In this document: in pieces, positions 36,737 through 48,631 of the stretch | Position numbering within the stretch: position 1 is the stretch's first letter | How the letters are laid out: every line of letters starts with the position of its first letter | Origin: Tupaia tana | Taxonomy: Eukaryota > Chordata > Mammalia > Scandentia > Tupaiidae | NCBI GenBank assembly: GCA_026018925.1 | Contig: JAKSZU010000166.1 | Location: 186,001-250,000 of the forward strand | Length of the DNA stretch: 64,000 bases | Direction: 5' to 3' | Made by a program: the position numbers and the translations under genes | The notes under the pieces: model-generated | The model's database searches: none | The model's input: the letters and a program-made list of their open reading frames with translations, nothing else | Told to the model about the DNA's origin: nothing

Positions 36737-37677
36737 GGAGGCTGAATTATGAGTAGAAAATCTACATTTCGCCTGTGCCCTGAAATGTCTAGTTCCCAGT
36801 ATCCATGTGGAAACTTCTCAGAGAATGGCTCAACTCTCCTGCCTGGGAGAAAGGAGCAGAAGGGCTTATTAACAAAACAAAAGATGGAGCTGAGAGCCAG
36901 AGAGAAATTCTACCTTTAAAAAAATCGTAAAAAGGAAAAATTACCAAAAAAAAATGAGGAGACAGCAGCAGAGAGACACAGAGAGCTCAGAGACACAGAG
37001 ACAGGGATAGAAGGCCAGAGGGACTCCCTACCACACTAGCTTTGCTGGCTGGAGGCTGAATTATGTGTAGAAAATCTTCATTTCGCCTGTGCCCTGAAAT
37101 ATCTAGTTCCCAGTATCCATGTGGAATCTTCTCAGAGAATGGCTCAACCCCCCTGCATGGGAGAAAGGAGCAGAAGGGCTTATTAACAAAACAAAAGATG
37201 GAGCTGAGAACCAGAGAGAAATTCTACCTTTAAAAAAATCGTAAAAAGGAAAAATTACCAAAAAAACTGAGGAGACAGGAGCAGAGAGAGACAGAGAACT
37301 CAGAGACACAGAGACAGGGATAGAAGGCGAGAGGGGCTCCCTACCACACTAGCTTTGCTTGCTGGAGGCCGAATTATGAGTAGAAAATCTTCATTTCGCC
37401 TGTGCCCTGAAATATCTAGTTCCCAGTATCCATGTGGAATCTTCTCAGAGAATGGCTCAACTCTCCTGCCTGGGAGAAAGGAGCAGAAGGGCTTATTAAC
37501 AAAACAAAAGATGGAGCTGAGAGCCAGAGAGAAATTCTACCTTTAAAAAAATCGTAAAAAGGAGAAATTACCAAAAAAAAATGAGGAGACAGGAGCAGAG
37601 AGAGACAGAGACCTCAGAGACACAGAGACAGGGATAGAAGGCCAGAGGGGCTCCCTACCACACTAGCTTTGCTTGCT
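36737..37677 (+). repeat. 3-monomer twin B, copy 2
   Basis: Same length (941 bp) and the same rare markers at exactly +941: AAATCTACATTTCGCC near 36758, GCTGGCTGG at 37044, GGCGAGAGGGG near 37327, GGAGGCCGAATTATGAG near 37364. Very few differences were noticed (for example AAAGCAAAAG near 36247 against AAAACAAAAG), so this is among the most recent duplications in the window. Confidence 0.88.
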
Positions 37678-39870
37678 GGAGGCTGAATTATGAGTAGAAA
37701 ATCTTCATTTCGCCTGTGCCCTGAAATGTCTATTTCACAGTATCCATGTGGAAACTTCTCAGAGAATGGCTCAACTCTCCTGCCTGGGAGAAAGGAGCAG
37801 AAGGGCTTATTAACAAAACGAAAGATGGAGCTGAGAGCCAGAGAGAAATTCTACCTTTAAAAAAATCGTAAAAAGGAAAAATTACCAAAAAAGATGAGGA
37901 GACAGGAGCAGAGAGAGACAGAGACCTCAGAGACACAGAGACAGGGATAGAAGGCCAGAGGGGCTCCCTACCACACTAGCTTTGCTTGCTGGAGGCTGAA
38001 TAATGAGTAGAAAATCTTCATTTCGCCTGTGCCCTGAAATATGTAGTTCCCAGGATCCATGTGGAAACTTCTCAGAGAATGGCTCAACTCTCCTGCCTGG
38101 GAGAAAGGAGCAGAAGGGCTTATTAACAAAAGAAAAGATGGGGCTGAGAGCCAGAGAGAAATTCTACCTTTAAAAAAATCGTAAAAAGGAAAAATTACCA
38201 AAAAAAATGAGGAGACAGGAGCAGAGAGAGACAGAGACCTCAGAGACACAGAGACAGGGATAGAAGGCCAGAGGGGCTCCCTACCACACTAGCTTTGCTT
38301 GCCGGAGGCTGAATTATGAGTAGAAAATCTTCATTTCGCCTGTGCCCTGAAATATCTAGTTCCCAGTATCCATGTGGAATCTTCTAAGAGAATGGCTCAA
38401 CTCTCCTGCCTGGGAGAAAGGAGCAGAAGGGCTTATTAACAAAACAAAAGATGGAGCTGAGAGCCAGAGAGAAATTGTACCTTTAAAAAAATCGTAAAAC
38501 GGAAAAATTACCAAAAAACAATGAGGAGACAGGAGCAGAGAGAGACAGAGACCTCAGAGGCACAGAGACAGTGATAGAAGGCCAGAGGGGCTCCCTACCA
38601 CACTAGTTTTGCTTGCTGGAGGCTGAATTATGAGTAGAAAATATTCATTTCGCCTGTGCCCTGAAATATGTAGTTCCCAGGATCCATGTGGAATCTTCTC
38701 AGAGAATGGCTCAACTCTCCTGCCTGGGAGAAAGGAGCAGAAGGGCTTATTAACAAAACAAAAGATGGAGCTGAGAGCCAGAGAGAAATTCTACCTTTAA
38801 AAAAATCGTAAAAAGTAAAAATTACCAAAAAAAAAGAGGAGACAGGAGCAGAGAGAGACAGAGACCTCAGAGACACAGAGACAGGGATAGAAGGCCAGAG
38901 GGGCTCCCTACCACACTAGCTTTGCTTGCTGGAGGCTGAATTATGAGTAGAAAATCTTCATTTCGCCTGTGCCCTGAAATATCTAGTTCCCAGTATCCAT
39001 GTGGAATCTTCTCAGAGAATGGCTCAACCCGCCTGCCTGGGAGAAAGGAGCAGAAGGGCTTATTAACAAAACAAAAGATGGAGCTGAGAGCCAGAGAGAA
39101 ATTCTACCTTTAAAAAAATCGTAAAAAGGAAAAATTACCAAAAAACAATGAGGAGACAGGAGCAGAGAGAGACAGAGACCTCAGAGACACAGAGACAGGG
39201 ATAGAAGGCCAGAGGGGCTCCCTACCACACTAGCTTTGCTTGCTGGAGGCTGAATTATGAGTAGAAAATCTTCATTTCGCCTGTGCCCTGAAATGTCTAG
39301 TTCCCAGTATCCATGTGGAATCTTCTCAGAGAATGGCTCAACTCTCCTGCCTGGGAGAAAGGAGCAGAAGGGCTTATTAACAAAACAAAAGATGGAGCTG
39401 AGAGCCAGAGAGAAATTCTACCTTTAAAAAAATCGTAAAAAGGAAAAATTACCAAAAAAAATGAGGAGACAGGAGCAGAGAGAGACAGAGACCTCACAGA
39501 CACAGAGACAGGGATAGAAGGCCAGAGGGGCTCCCTACCACACTAGCTTTGCTTGCTGGAGGCTGAATTATGAGTAGAAAATCTTCATTTCGCCTGTGCC
39601 CTGAAATATCTAGTTCCCAGGATCCATGTGGAATCTTCTCAGAGAATGGCTCAACTCTCCTGCCTGGGAGAAAGGAGCAGAAGGGCTTATTAACAAAACA
39701 AAAGATGGAGCTGAGAGCCAGAGAGAAATTCTACCTTTAAAAAAATCGTAAAAAGGAAAAATTACCAAAAAAAATGAGGAGACAGGAGCAGAGAGACACA
39801 GAGACCTCAGAGACACAGAGACAGGGATAGAAGGCCAGAGGGGCTCCCTACCACACTAGCTTTGCTTGCT
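37678..39870 (+). repeat. Seven monomers without a local repeat partner
   Basis: Mixed classes. They include TCTATTTCACAG (near 37730), a GAATAATGAG monomer (near 37998), GTAAAACGG (near 38494), AATATTCATTTCGCC (38641 region) and CAACCCGCC (near 39026). The last three recur in the same order at 52.58-53.12 kb, 45 monomers downstream, so this stretch is a distant source or sister of the 9-mer region. Confidence 0.75.
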
Positions 39871-40184
39871 GGAGGCTGAATTATGAGTAGAAAATCTTCA
39901 TTTCGCCTTTGCCCTGAAATGTCTAGTTCCCAGTATCCATGTGGAATCTTCTCAGAGAATGGCTCAACCCTCCTGCCTGGGAGAAAGGAGCAGAGGGGCT
40001 TATTAACAAAACAAAAGATGGAACTGAGAGCCAGAGAGTAATTCTACCTTTAAAAAAATCATAAAAAGGAAAAATTACCAAAAAAAAATGAGGAGACAGG
40101 AGCAGAGAGAGACAGAGATCTCAGAGACACAGAGACAGTGATAGAAGGCCAGAGGGGCTCCCTACCACACTAGCTTTGCTTGCT
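39871..40184 (+). repeat. Fusion monomer
   Basis: The 5' part has CGCCTTTGCCCTGAAATGTC (39904), as in the monomer at 44.6 kb. The 3' part has GGAATC, CAACCCTCC and GAACTGAGAG (40021), as in the monomer two positions later (45192 on). The switch lies in 39922-39947, a stretch identical in both parents. The same two markers are 15 monomers apart across one interval and 17 across the other, which shows the two-monomer difference. Confidence 0.82.
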
Positions 40185-43100
40185 GGAGGCTGAATTATGA
40201 GTAGAAAATCTTCATTTCGCCTGTGCCCTGATATGTCTAGTTCCCAGTATCCATGTGGAAACTTCTCAGAGAATGGCTCAACTCTCCTGCCTGGAGAAAG
40301 GAGCAGAAGGGCTTATTAACAAAACAAAAGATGGAGCTGAGAGCCAGAGAGAAATTCTACCTTTAAAAAAATCGTAAAAAGGAAAAATTACCAAAAAAAA
40401 TGAGGAGACAGAGCAGAGAGAGACAGAGGCCTCAGAGACACAGAGACAGGGATAGAAGGCCAGAGGGGCTCCCTACCACACTAGCTTTGCTTGCTGGAGG
40501 CTGAATTATGAGTAGAAAATCTTCATTTCGCCTGTGCCCTCAAATGTCTTGTTCCCAGTATCCATGTGGAAACTTCTCAGAGAATGGCTCAACTCTCCTG
40601 CCTGGGAGAAAGGAGCAGAAGGGCTTATTAACAAAACAAAAGATGGAGCTGAGAGCCAGAGAGAAATTCTACCTTTAAAAAAATCGTAAAAAGGAAAAAT
40701 TACCAAAAAAATGAGGAGACAGCAGCAGAGAGACACAGAGACCTCAGAGACACAGAGAAAGGGATAGAAGGCCAGAGGGGCTCCCTACCACACTAGCTTT
40801 GCTTGCTGGAGGCCGAATTTTGAGTAGAAAATCTTCATTTCGCCTGTGCCCTGAAATATCTAGTTCCCAGTATCCATGTGGAATCTTCTCAGAGAATGGC
40901 TCAACTCTCCTGCCTGGGAGAAAGGAGCAGAAGGGCTTATTAACAAAACAAAAGATGGAGCTGAGAGCCAGAGAGAAATTCTACCTTTAAAAAAATCGTA
41001 AAAAGGAAAAATTACCAAAAAAAAATGAGGAGACAGCAGCAGAGAGACACAGAGACCTCAGAGACACAGAGACAGGGATAGAAGGCCAGAGGGGCTCCCT
41101 ACCACACTAGCTTTGCTTGCTGGAGGCTGAATTATGAGTAGAAAATCTTCATTTCGCCTGTGCCCTGAAATATCTAGTTCCCAGTATCCATGTGGAATCT
41201 TCTCAGAGAATGGCTCAACTCTCCTGCCTGGGAGAAAGGAGCAGAAGGGCTTATTAACAAAACAAAAGATGGAGCTGAGAGCCAGAGAGAAATTCTACCT
41301 TTAAAAAAATCGTAAAAAGAAAAAAATTACCAAAAAAAATGAGGAGACAGGATCAGAGAGAGACAGAGACCTCAGAGACACAGAGACAGGGATAGAAGGC
41401 CAGAGGGGCTCCCTACCACACTAGCTTTGCTTGCTGGAGACTGAATTATGAGTAGAAAATCTTCATTTCGCCTGTGCCCTGAATTATCTAGATCATAGTA
41501 ACCATGTGGAATCTTCTCAGAGAATGGCTCAACTCTCCTGCCTGGGAGAAAGGAGCAGAAGGGCTTATTAACAAAATAAAAGATGGAGCTGAGAGCCAGA
41601 GAGAAATTCTACCTTTAAAAAATCGTAAAAAGGAAAAATTACCAAAAAAAATGAGGAGACAGGAGCAGAGAGAGACAGAGACCTCAGAGACACAGAGACA
41701 GTGAAAGAAGGCCAGAGGGGCTCCCTACCACACTAGCTTTGCTTGCTGGAGGCTGAATTATGAGTAGAAAATCTTCATTTCGCCTCTGCCCTGAAATATC
41801 TAGTTCCCAGTATCCATGTGGAATCTTCTCAGAGAATGGCTCAACTCTCCTGCCTTGGAGAAAGGAGCAGAAGGGCTTATTAACAAAACAAAAGATGGAG
41901 CTGAGAGCCAGAGAGAAATTCTACCTTTAAAAAAATCGTAAAAAGGAAAAATTACCAAAAAAATGAGGAGACAGGAGCAGAGAGAGACAGAGACCTCAGA
42001 GACACAGAGACAGGGATAGAAGGCCAGAGGGGCTCCCTACCACACTAGCTTTGCTTGCTGGAGGCTGAATTATGAGTAGAAAATCTTCATTTCGCCTGTG
42101 CCCTGAAATATCTAGTTCCCAGTATCCATGTGGAATCTTCTCAGAGAATGGCTCAACTCTCCTGCCTGGGAGAAAGGAGCAGAAGGGCTTATTAACAAAC
42201 GAAAGATCGAGCTGAGAGCCAGAGAGAAATTCTACCTTTAAAAAAATCGTAAAAAGGAAAAATTACCAAAAAAGATGAGGAGACAGGAGCAGAGAGAGAC
42301 AGAGACCTCAGAGACACAGAGACAGGGATAGAAGGCAAGAGGGGCTCCCTACCATACTAGCTTTGCTTGCTGGAGGCTGAATTATGAGTAGAAAATCTTC
42401 ATTTCGCCTTTGCCCTGAAATATGTAGTTCCCAGGATCCATGTGGAATCTTCTCAGAGAATGGCTCAACTCTCCTGCCTGGGAGAAAGGAGCAGAAGGGC
42501 TTATTAACAAAACAAAAGATGGAGCTGAGAGCCAGAGAGAAATTCTACCTTTAAAAAAATCGTTAAAAGGAAAAATTACCAAAAAAATGAGGAGACAGGA
42601 GCAGAGAGAGACAGAGACCTCAGAGACACAGAGACAGGGATAGAAGGCCAGAGGGGCTCCCTACCACACTAGCTTTGCTTGCTGGAGGCTGAATTATGAG
42701 TAGAAAATCTTCATTTCGCCTGTGCCCTGAAATGTCTAGTTCCCAGTATCCATGTGGAAACTTCTCAGAGAATGGCTCAACTCTCCTGCCTGGGAGAAAG
42801 GAGCAGAAGGGCTTATTAACAAAACAAAAGATGGAGCTGAGAGCCAGAGAGAAATTCTACCTTTAAAAAAATCGTAAAAAGGAAAAATTACCAAAAAAAA
42901 TGAGGAGACAGGAGCAGAGAGACACAGAGACCTCAGAGACACAGAGACAGGGATAGAAGGCCAGAGGGGCTCCGTACCAAACTAGCTTTGATTTCTGGAG
43001 GCTGAATTATGAGTAGAAAATCTTCATTTCGCCTGTGCCCTTAAATGTCTAGTTCCCAGTATCCATGTGGAAACTTCTCAGAGAATGGCTCAACTCTCCT

Positions 43101-43310
43101 GCCTGGGAGAAAGGAACAGAAGGGCTTATTAACAAAACAAAATATGGAGCTGAGAGCCAGAGAGAAATTCTACCTTTAAAAAAATCGTAAAAAGGAAAAA
43201 TTACCACAAAAAAATGAGGAGACAGGAGCAGAGAGACACAGAGGCCTCAGAGACACAGAGACAGGGATAGAAGGCCAGAGGGGCTCCCTACCACACTAGC
43301 TTTGCTTGCT
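39871..43310 (+). repeat. 11-monomer unit, copy 1
   Basis: Eleven monomers, 3440 bp. The unit opens with a GAACTGAGAG/AGAGTAATTC monomer (40021). It continues with CTGATATGTC, CTCAAATGTCTTG (40539), GGCCGAATTTTGAG (near 40812) and GAGACTGAATTATG. Then come CTGAATTATCTAGATCATAG (41479), CGCCTCTGCCC (41781), AAAGATCGAG (near 42203) and CGCCTTTGCCC (42405). Toward the end it has a class-C monomer (TTTGATTTCTGG near 42986). Confidence 0.88.
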
Positions 43311-45191
43311 GGAGGCTGAATTATGAGTAGAAAATCTTCATTTCGCCTGTGCCCTGAAATATCTAGTTCCCAGTATCCATGTGGAATCTTCTCAGAGAAT
43401 GGCTCAACCCTCCTGCCTGGGAGAAAGGAGCAGAGGGGCTTATTAACAAAACAAAAGATGGAACTGAGAGCCAGAGAGTAATTCTACCTTTAAAAAAATC
43501 ATAAAAAGGAAAAAATTACCAAAAAAAAAATGAGGAGACAGGAGCAGAGAGAGACAGAGATCTCAGAGACACAGAGACAGTGATAGAAGGCCAGAGGGGC
43601 TCCCTACCACACTAGCTTTGCTTGCTGGAGGCTGAATTATGAGTAGAAAATCTTCATTTCGCCTGTGCCCTGATATGTCTAGTTCCCAGTATCCATGTGG
43701 AAACTTCTCAGAGAATGGCTCAACTCTCCTGCCTGGAGAAAGGAGCAGAAGGGCTTATTAACAAAACAAAAGATGGAGCTGAGAGCCAGAGAGAAATTCT
43801 ACCTTTAAAAAAATCGTAAAAAGGAAAAATTACCAAAAAAAATGAGGAGACAGAGCAGAGAGAGACAGAGGCCTCAGAGACACAGAGACAGGGATAGAAG
43901 GCCAGAGGGGCTCCCTACCACACTAGCTTTGCTTGCTGGAGGCTGAATTATGAGTAGAAAATCTTCATTTCGCCTGTGCCCTCAAATGTCTTGTTCCCAG
44001 TATCCATGTGGAAACTTCTCAGAGAATGGCTCAACTCTCCTGCCTGGGAGAAAGGAGCAGAAGGGCTTATTAACAAAACAAAAGATGGAGCTGAGAGCCA
44101 GAGAGAAATTCTACCTTTAAAAAAATCGTAAAAAGGAAAAATTACCAAAAAAAAATGAGGAGACAGGAGCAGAGAGAGACAGAGACCTCACAGACACAGA
44201 GACAGGGATAGAAGGCCAGAGGGGCTCCCTACCACACTAGCTTTGCTTGCTGGAGGCTGAATTATGAGTAGAAAATCTTCATTTCGCCTGTGCCCTGAAA
44301 TATCTAGTTCCCAGGATCCATGTGGAATCTTCTCAGAGAATGGCTCAACTCTCCTGCCTGGGAGAAAGGAGCAGAAGGGCTTATTAACAAAACAAAAGAA
44401 TGGAGCTGAGAGCCAGAGAGAAATTCTACCTTTAAAAAAATCGTAAAAAGGAAAAATTACCAAAAAAAATGAGGAGACAGGAGCAGAGAGACACAGAGAC
44501 CTCAGAGACACAGAGACAGGGATAGAAGGCCAGAGGGGCTCCCTACCACACTAGCTTTGCTTGCTGGAGGCTGAATTATGAGTAGAAAATCTTCATTTCG
44601 CCTTTGCCCTGAAATGTCTAGTTCCCAGTATCCATGTGGAAACTTCTCAGAGAATGGCTCAACTCTCCTGCCTGGGAGAAAGGAGCAGAAGGGCTTATTA
44701 ACAAAACAAAAGATGGAGCTGAGAGCCAGAGAGAAATTCTACCTTTAAAAAAATCGTAAAAAGGAAAAATTATCAAAAAAAATGAGGAGACAGGAGCAGA
44801 GAGAGACAGAGACCTCAGAGACACAGAGACAGGGATAGAAGGCCAGAGGGGCTCCCTACCACACTAGCTTTGATTGCTGGAGGCTGAATTATGAGTAGAA
44901 AATCTTCATTTCGCCTGTGCCCTTAAATGTCTAGTTCCCAGTATCCATGTGGAAACTTCTCAGAGAATGGCTCAACTCTCCTGCCTGGGAGAAAGGAGAA
45001 GAAGGGCTTATTAACAAAACAAAATATGGAGCTGAGAGCCAGAGAGAAATTCTACCTTTATAAAAATCGTAAAAAGGAAAAATTACCAAAAAAATTGAGG
45101 AGACAGGAGCAGAGAGACACAGAGGCCTCAGAGACACAGAGACAGGGATAGAAGGCCAGAGGGGCTCCCTACCACACTAGCTTTGCTTGCT
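43311..45191 (+). repeat. 6-monomer unit sharing the 11-mer's first three monomers
   Basis: Six monomers, 1881 bp. The first three match the opening of the 11-mer (GAACTGAGAG at 43461, CTGATATG near 43671, CTCAAATGTCTTG at 43981). It then switches to CTCACAGACAC, CCCAGGATCC, CGCCTTTGCCCTGAAATGTC (44599) and a class-C monomer with TTTATAAAAATCG. Together with the preceding 11-mer it makes a 17-monomer period of 5321 bp. Six of six marker pairs checked between 40 and 49 kb are offset by 5321-5322. Confidence 0.85.
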
Positions 45192-48100
45192 GGAGGCTGA
45201 ATTATGAGTAGAAAATCTTCATTTCGCCTGTGCCCTGAAATATCTAGTTCCCAGTATCCATGTGGAATCTTCTCAGAGAATGGCTCAACCCTCCTGCCTG
45301 GGAGAAAGGAGCAGAGGGGCTTATTAACAAAACAAAAGATGGAACTGAGAGCCAGAGAGTAATTCTACCTTTAAAAAAATCATAAAAAGGAAAAATTACC
45401 AAAAAAAAATGAGGAGACAGGAGCAGAGAGAGACAGAGATCTCAGAGACACAGAGACAGTGATAGAAGGCCAGAGGGGCTCCCTACCACACTAGCTTTGC
45501 TTGCTGGAGGCTGAATTATGAGTAGAAAATCTTCATTTCGCCTGTGCCCTGATATGTCTAGTTCCCAGTATCCATGTGGAAACTTCTCAGAGAATGGCTC
45601 AACTCTCCTGCCTGGAGAAAGGAGCAGAAGGGCTTATTAACAAAACAAAAGATGGAGCTGAGAGCCAGAGAGAAATTCTACCTTTAAAAAAATCGTAAAA
45701 AGGAAAAATTACCAAAAAAAATGAGGAGACAGAGCAGAGAGAGACAGAGGCCTCAGAGACACAGAGACAGGGATAGAAGGCCAGAGGGGCTCCCTACCAC
45801 ACTAGCTTTGCTTGCTGGAGGCTGAATTATGAGTAGAAAATCTTCATTTCGCCTGTGCCCTCAAATGTCTTGTTCCAAGTATCCATGTGGAAACTTCTCA
45901 GAGAATGGCTCAACTCTCCTGCCTGGGAGAAAGGAGCAGAAGGGCTTATTAACAAAACAAAAGATGGAGCTGAGAGCCAGAGAGAAATTCTACCTTTAAA
46001 AAAATCGTAAAAAGGAAAAATTACCAAAAAAATGAGGAGACAGCAGCAGAGAGACACAGAGACCTCAGAGACACAGAGACAGGGATAGAAGGCCAGAGGG
46101 GCTCCCTACCACACTAGCTTTGCTTGCTGGAGGCCGAATTTTGAGTAGAAAATCTTCATTTCGCCTGTGCCCTGAAATATCTAGTTCCCAGTATCCATGT
46201 GGAATCTTCTCAGAGAATGGCTCAACTCTCCTGCCTGGGAGAAAGGAGCAGAAGGGCTTATTAACAAAACAAAAGATGGAGCTGAGAGCCAGAGAGAAAT
46301 TCTACCTTTAAAAAAATCGTAAAAAGGAAAAATTACCAAAAAAAAATGAGGAGACAGCAGCAGAGAGACACAGAGACCTCAGAGACACAGAGACAGGGAT
46401 AGAAGGCCAGAGGGGCTCCCTACCACACTAGCTTTGCTTGCTGGAGGCTGAATTATGAGTAGAAAATCTTCATTTCGCCTGTGCCCTGAAATATCTAGTT
46501 CCCAGTATCCATGTGGAATCTTCTCAGAGAATGGCTCAACTCTCCTGCCTGGGAGAAAGGAGCAGAAGGGCTTATTAACAAAACAAAAGATGGAGCTGAG
46601 AGCCAGAGAGAAATTCTACCTTTAAAAAAATCGTAAAAAGAAAAAAATTACCAAAAAAAATGAGGAGACAGGATCAGAGAGAGACAGAGACCTCAGAGAC
46701 ACAGAGACAGGGATAGAAGGCCAGAGGGGCTCCCTACCACACTAGCTTTGCTTGCTGGAGACTGAATTATGAGTAGAAAATCTTCATTTCGCCTGTGCCC
46801 TGAATTATCTAGATCATAGTAACCATGTGGAATCTTCTCAGAGAATGGCTCAACTCTCCTGGCTGGGAGAAAGGAGCAGAAGGGCTTATTAACAAAATAA
46901 AAGATGGAGCTGAGAGCCAGAGAGAAATTCTACCTTTAAAAAATCGTAAAAAGGAAAAATTACCAAAAAAAATGAGGAGACAGGAGCAGAGAGAGACAGA
47001 GACCTCAGAGACACAGAGACAGTGAAAGAAGGCCAGAGGGGCTCCCTACCACACTAGCTTTGCTTGCTGGAGGCTGAATTATGAGTAGAAAATCTTCATT
47101 TCGCCTCTGCCCTGAAATATCTAGTTCCCAGTATCCATGTGGAATCTTCTCAGAGAATGGCTCAACTCTCCTGCCTTGGAGAAAGGAGCAGAAGGGCTTA
47201 TTAACAAAACAAAAGATGGAGCTGAGAGCCAGAGAGAAATTCTACCTTTAAAAAAATCGTAAAAAGGAAAAATTACCAAAAAAATGAGGAGACAGGAGCA
47301 GAGAGAGACAGAGACCTCAGAGACACAGAGACAGGGATAGAAGGCCAGAGGGGCTCCCTACCACACTAGCTTTGCTTGCTGGAGGCTGAATTATGAGTAG
47401 AAAATCTTCATTTCGCCTGTGCCCTGAAATATCTAGTTCCCAGTATCCATGTGGAATCTTCTCAGAGAATGGCTCAACTCTCCTGCCTGGGAGAAAGGAG
47501 CAGAAGGGCTTATTAACAAAACGAAAGATCGAGCTGAGAGCCAGAGAGAAATTCTACCTTTAAAAAAATCGTAAAAAGGAAAAATTACCAAAAAAGATGA
47601 GGAGACAGGAGCAGAGAGAGACAGAGACCTCAGAGACACAGAGACAGGGATAGAAGGCAAGAGGGGCTCCCTACCATACTAGCTTTGCTTGCTGGAGGCT
47701 GAATTATGAGTAGAAAATCTTCATTTCGCCTTTGCCCTGAAATATGTAGTTCCCAGGATCCATGTGGAATCTTCTCAGAGAATGGCTCAACTCTCCTGCC
47801 TGGGAGAAAGGAGCAGAAGGGCTTATTAACAAAACAAAAATGGAGCTGAGAGCCAGAGAGAAATTCTACCTTTAAAAAAATCGTTAAAAGGAAAAATTAC
47901 CAAAAAAATGAGGAGACAGGAGCAGAGAGAGACAGAGACCTCAGAGACACAGAGACAGGGATAGAAGGCCAGAGGGGCTCCCTACCACACTAGCTTTGCT
48001 TGCTGGAGGCTGAATTATGAGTAGAAAATCTTCATTTCGCCTGTGCCCTGAAATGTCTAGTTCCCAGTATCCATGTGGAAACTTCTCAGAGAATGGCTCA

Positions 48101-48631
48101 ACTCTCCTGCCTGGGAGAAAGGAGCAGAAGGGCTTATTAACAAAACAAAAGATGGAGCTGAGAGCCAGAGAGAAATTCTACCTTTAAAAAAATCGTAAAA
48201 TGGAAAAATTACCAAAAAAAAATGAGGAGCCAGGAGCAGAGAGACACAGAGACCTCAGAGACACAGAGACAGGGATAGAAGGCCAGAGGGGCTCCCTACC
48301 ACACTAGCTTTGCTTGCTGGAGGCTGAATTATGAGTAGAAAATCTTCATTTCGCCTGTGCCCTGAAATATCTAGTTCCCAGTATCCATGTGGAATCTTCT
48401 CAGAGAATGGCTCAACTCTCCTGCCTGGGAGAAAGGAGCAGAAGGGCTTATTAACAAAAGAAAAGATGGAGCTGAGAGCCAGAGAGAAATTCTACCTTTA
48501 AAAAAATCGTAAAAAGGAAAAATTACCAAAAAAAATGAGGAGACAGGAGCAGAGAGAGACAGAGACCTCAGAGACACAGAGACAGGGATAGAAGGCCAGA
48601 GGGGCTCCCTACCACACTAGCTTTGCTTGCT
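45192..48631 (+). repeat. 11-monomer unit, copy 2
   Basis: Exactly 3440 bp, as in copy 1. Markers: GAACTGAGAG 45342, CTCAAATGTCTTG 45860, CTGAATTATCTAGATCATAG 46800, CGCCTCTGCCC 47102, CGCCTTTGCCC 47727. One position differs as a whole: where copy 1 has a class-C monomer (near 43000), copy 2 has an ordinary ATATCTAG/GGAATC monomer with AAAAGAAAAG (near 48320-48620). That looks like replacement of one monomer by conversion. Confidence 0.86.

Noticed and set aside
45057-45068. TATA box
   Set aside because: TTTATAAAAATCG (near 30341, 45057, 61976) is a one-base variant of the A-run, with no other promoter element and no gene downstream.
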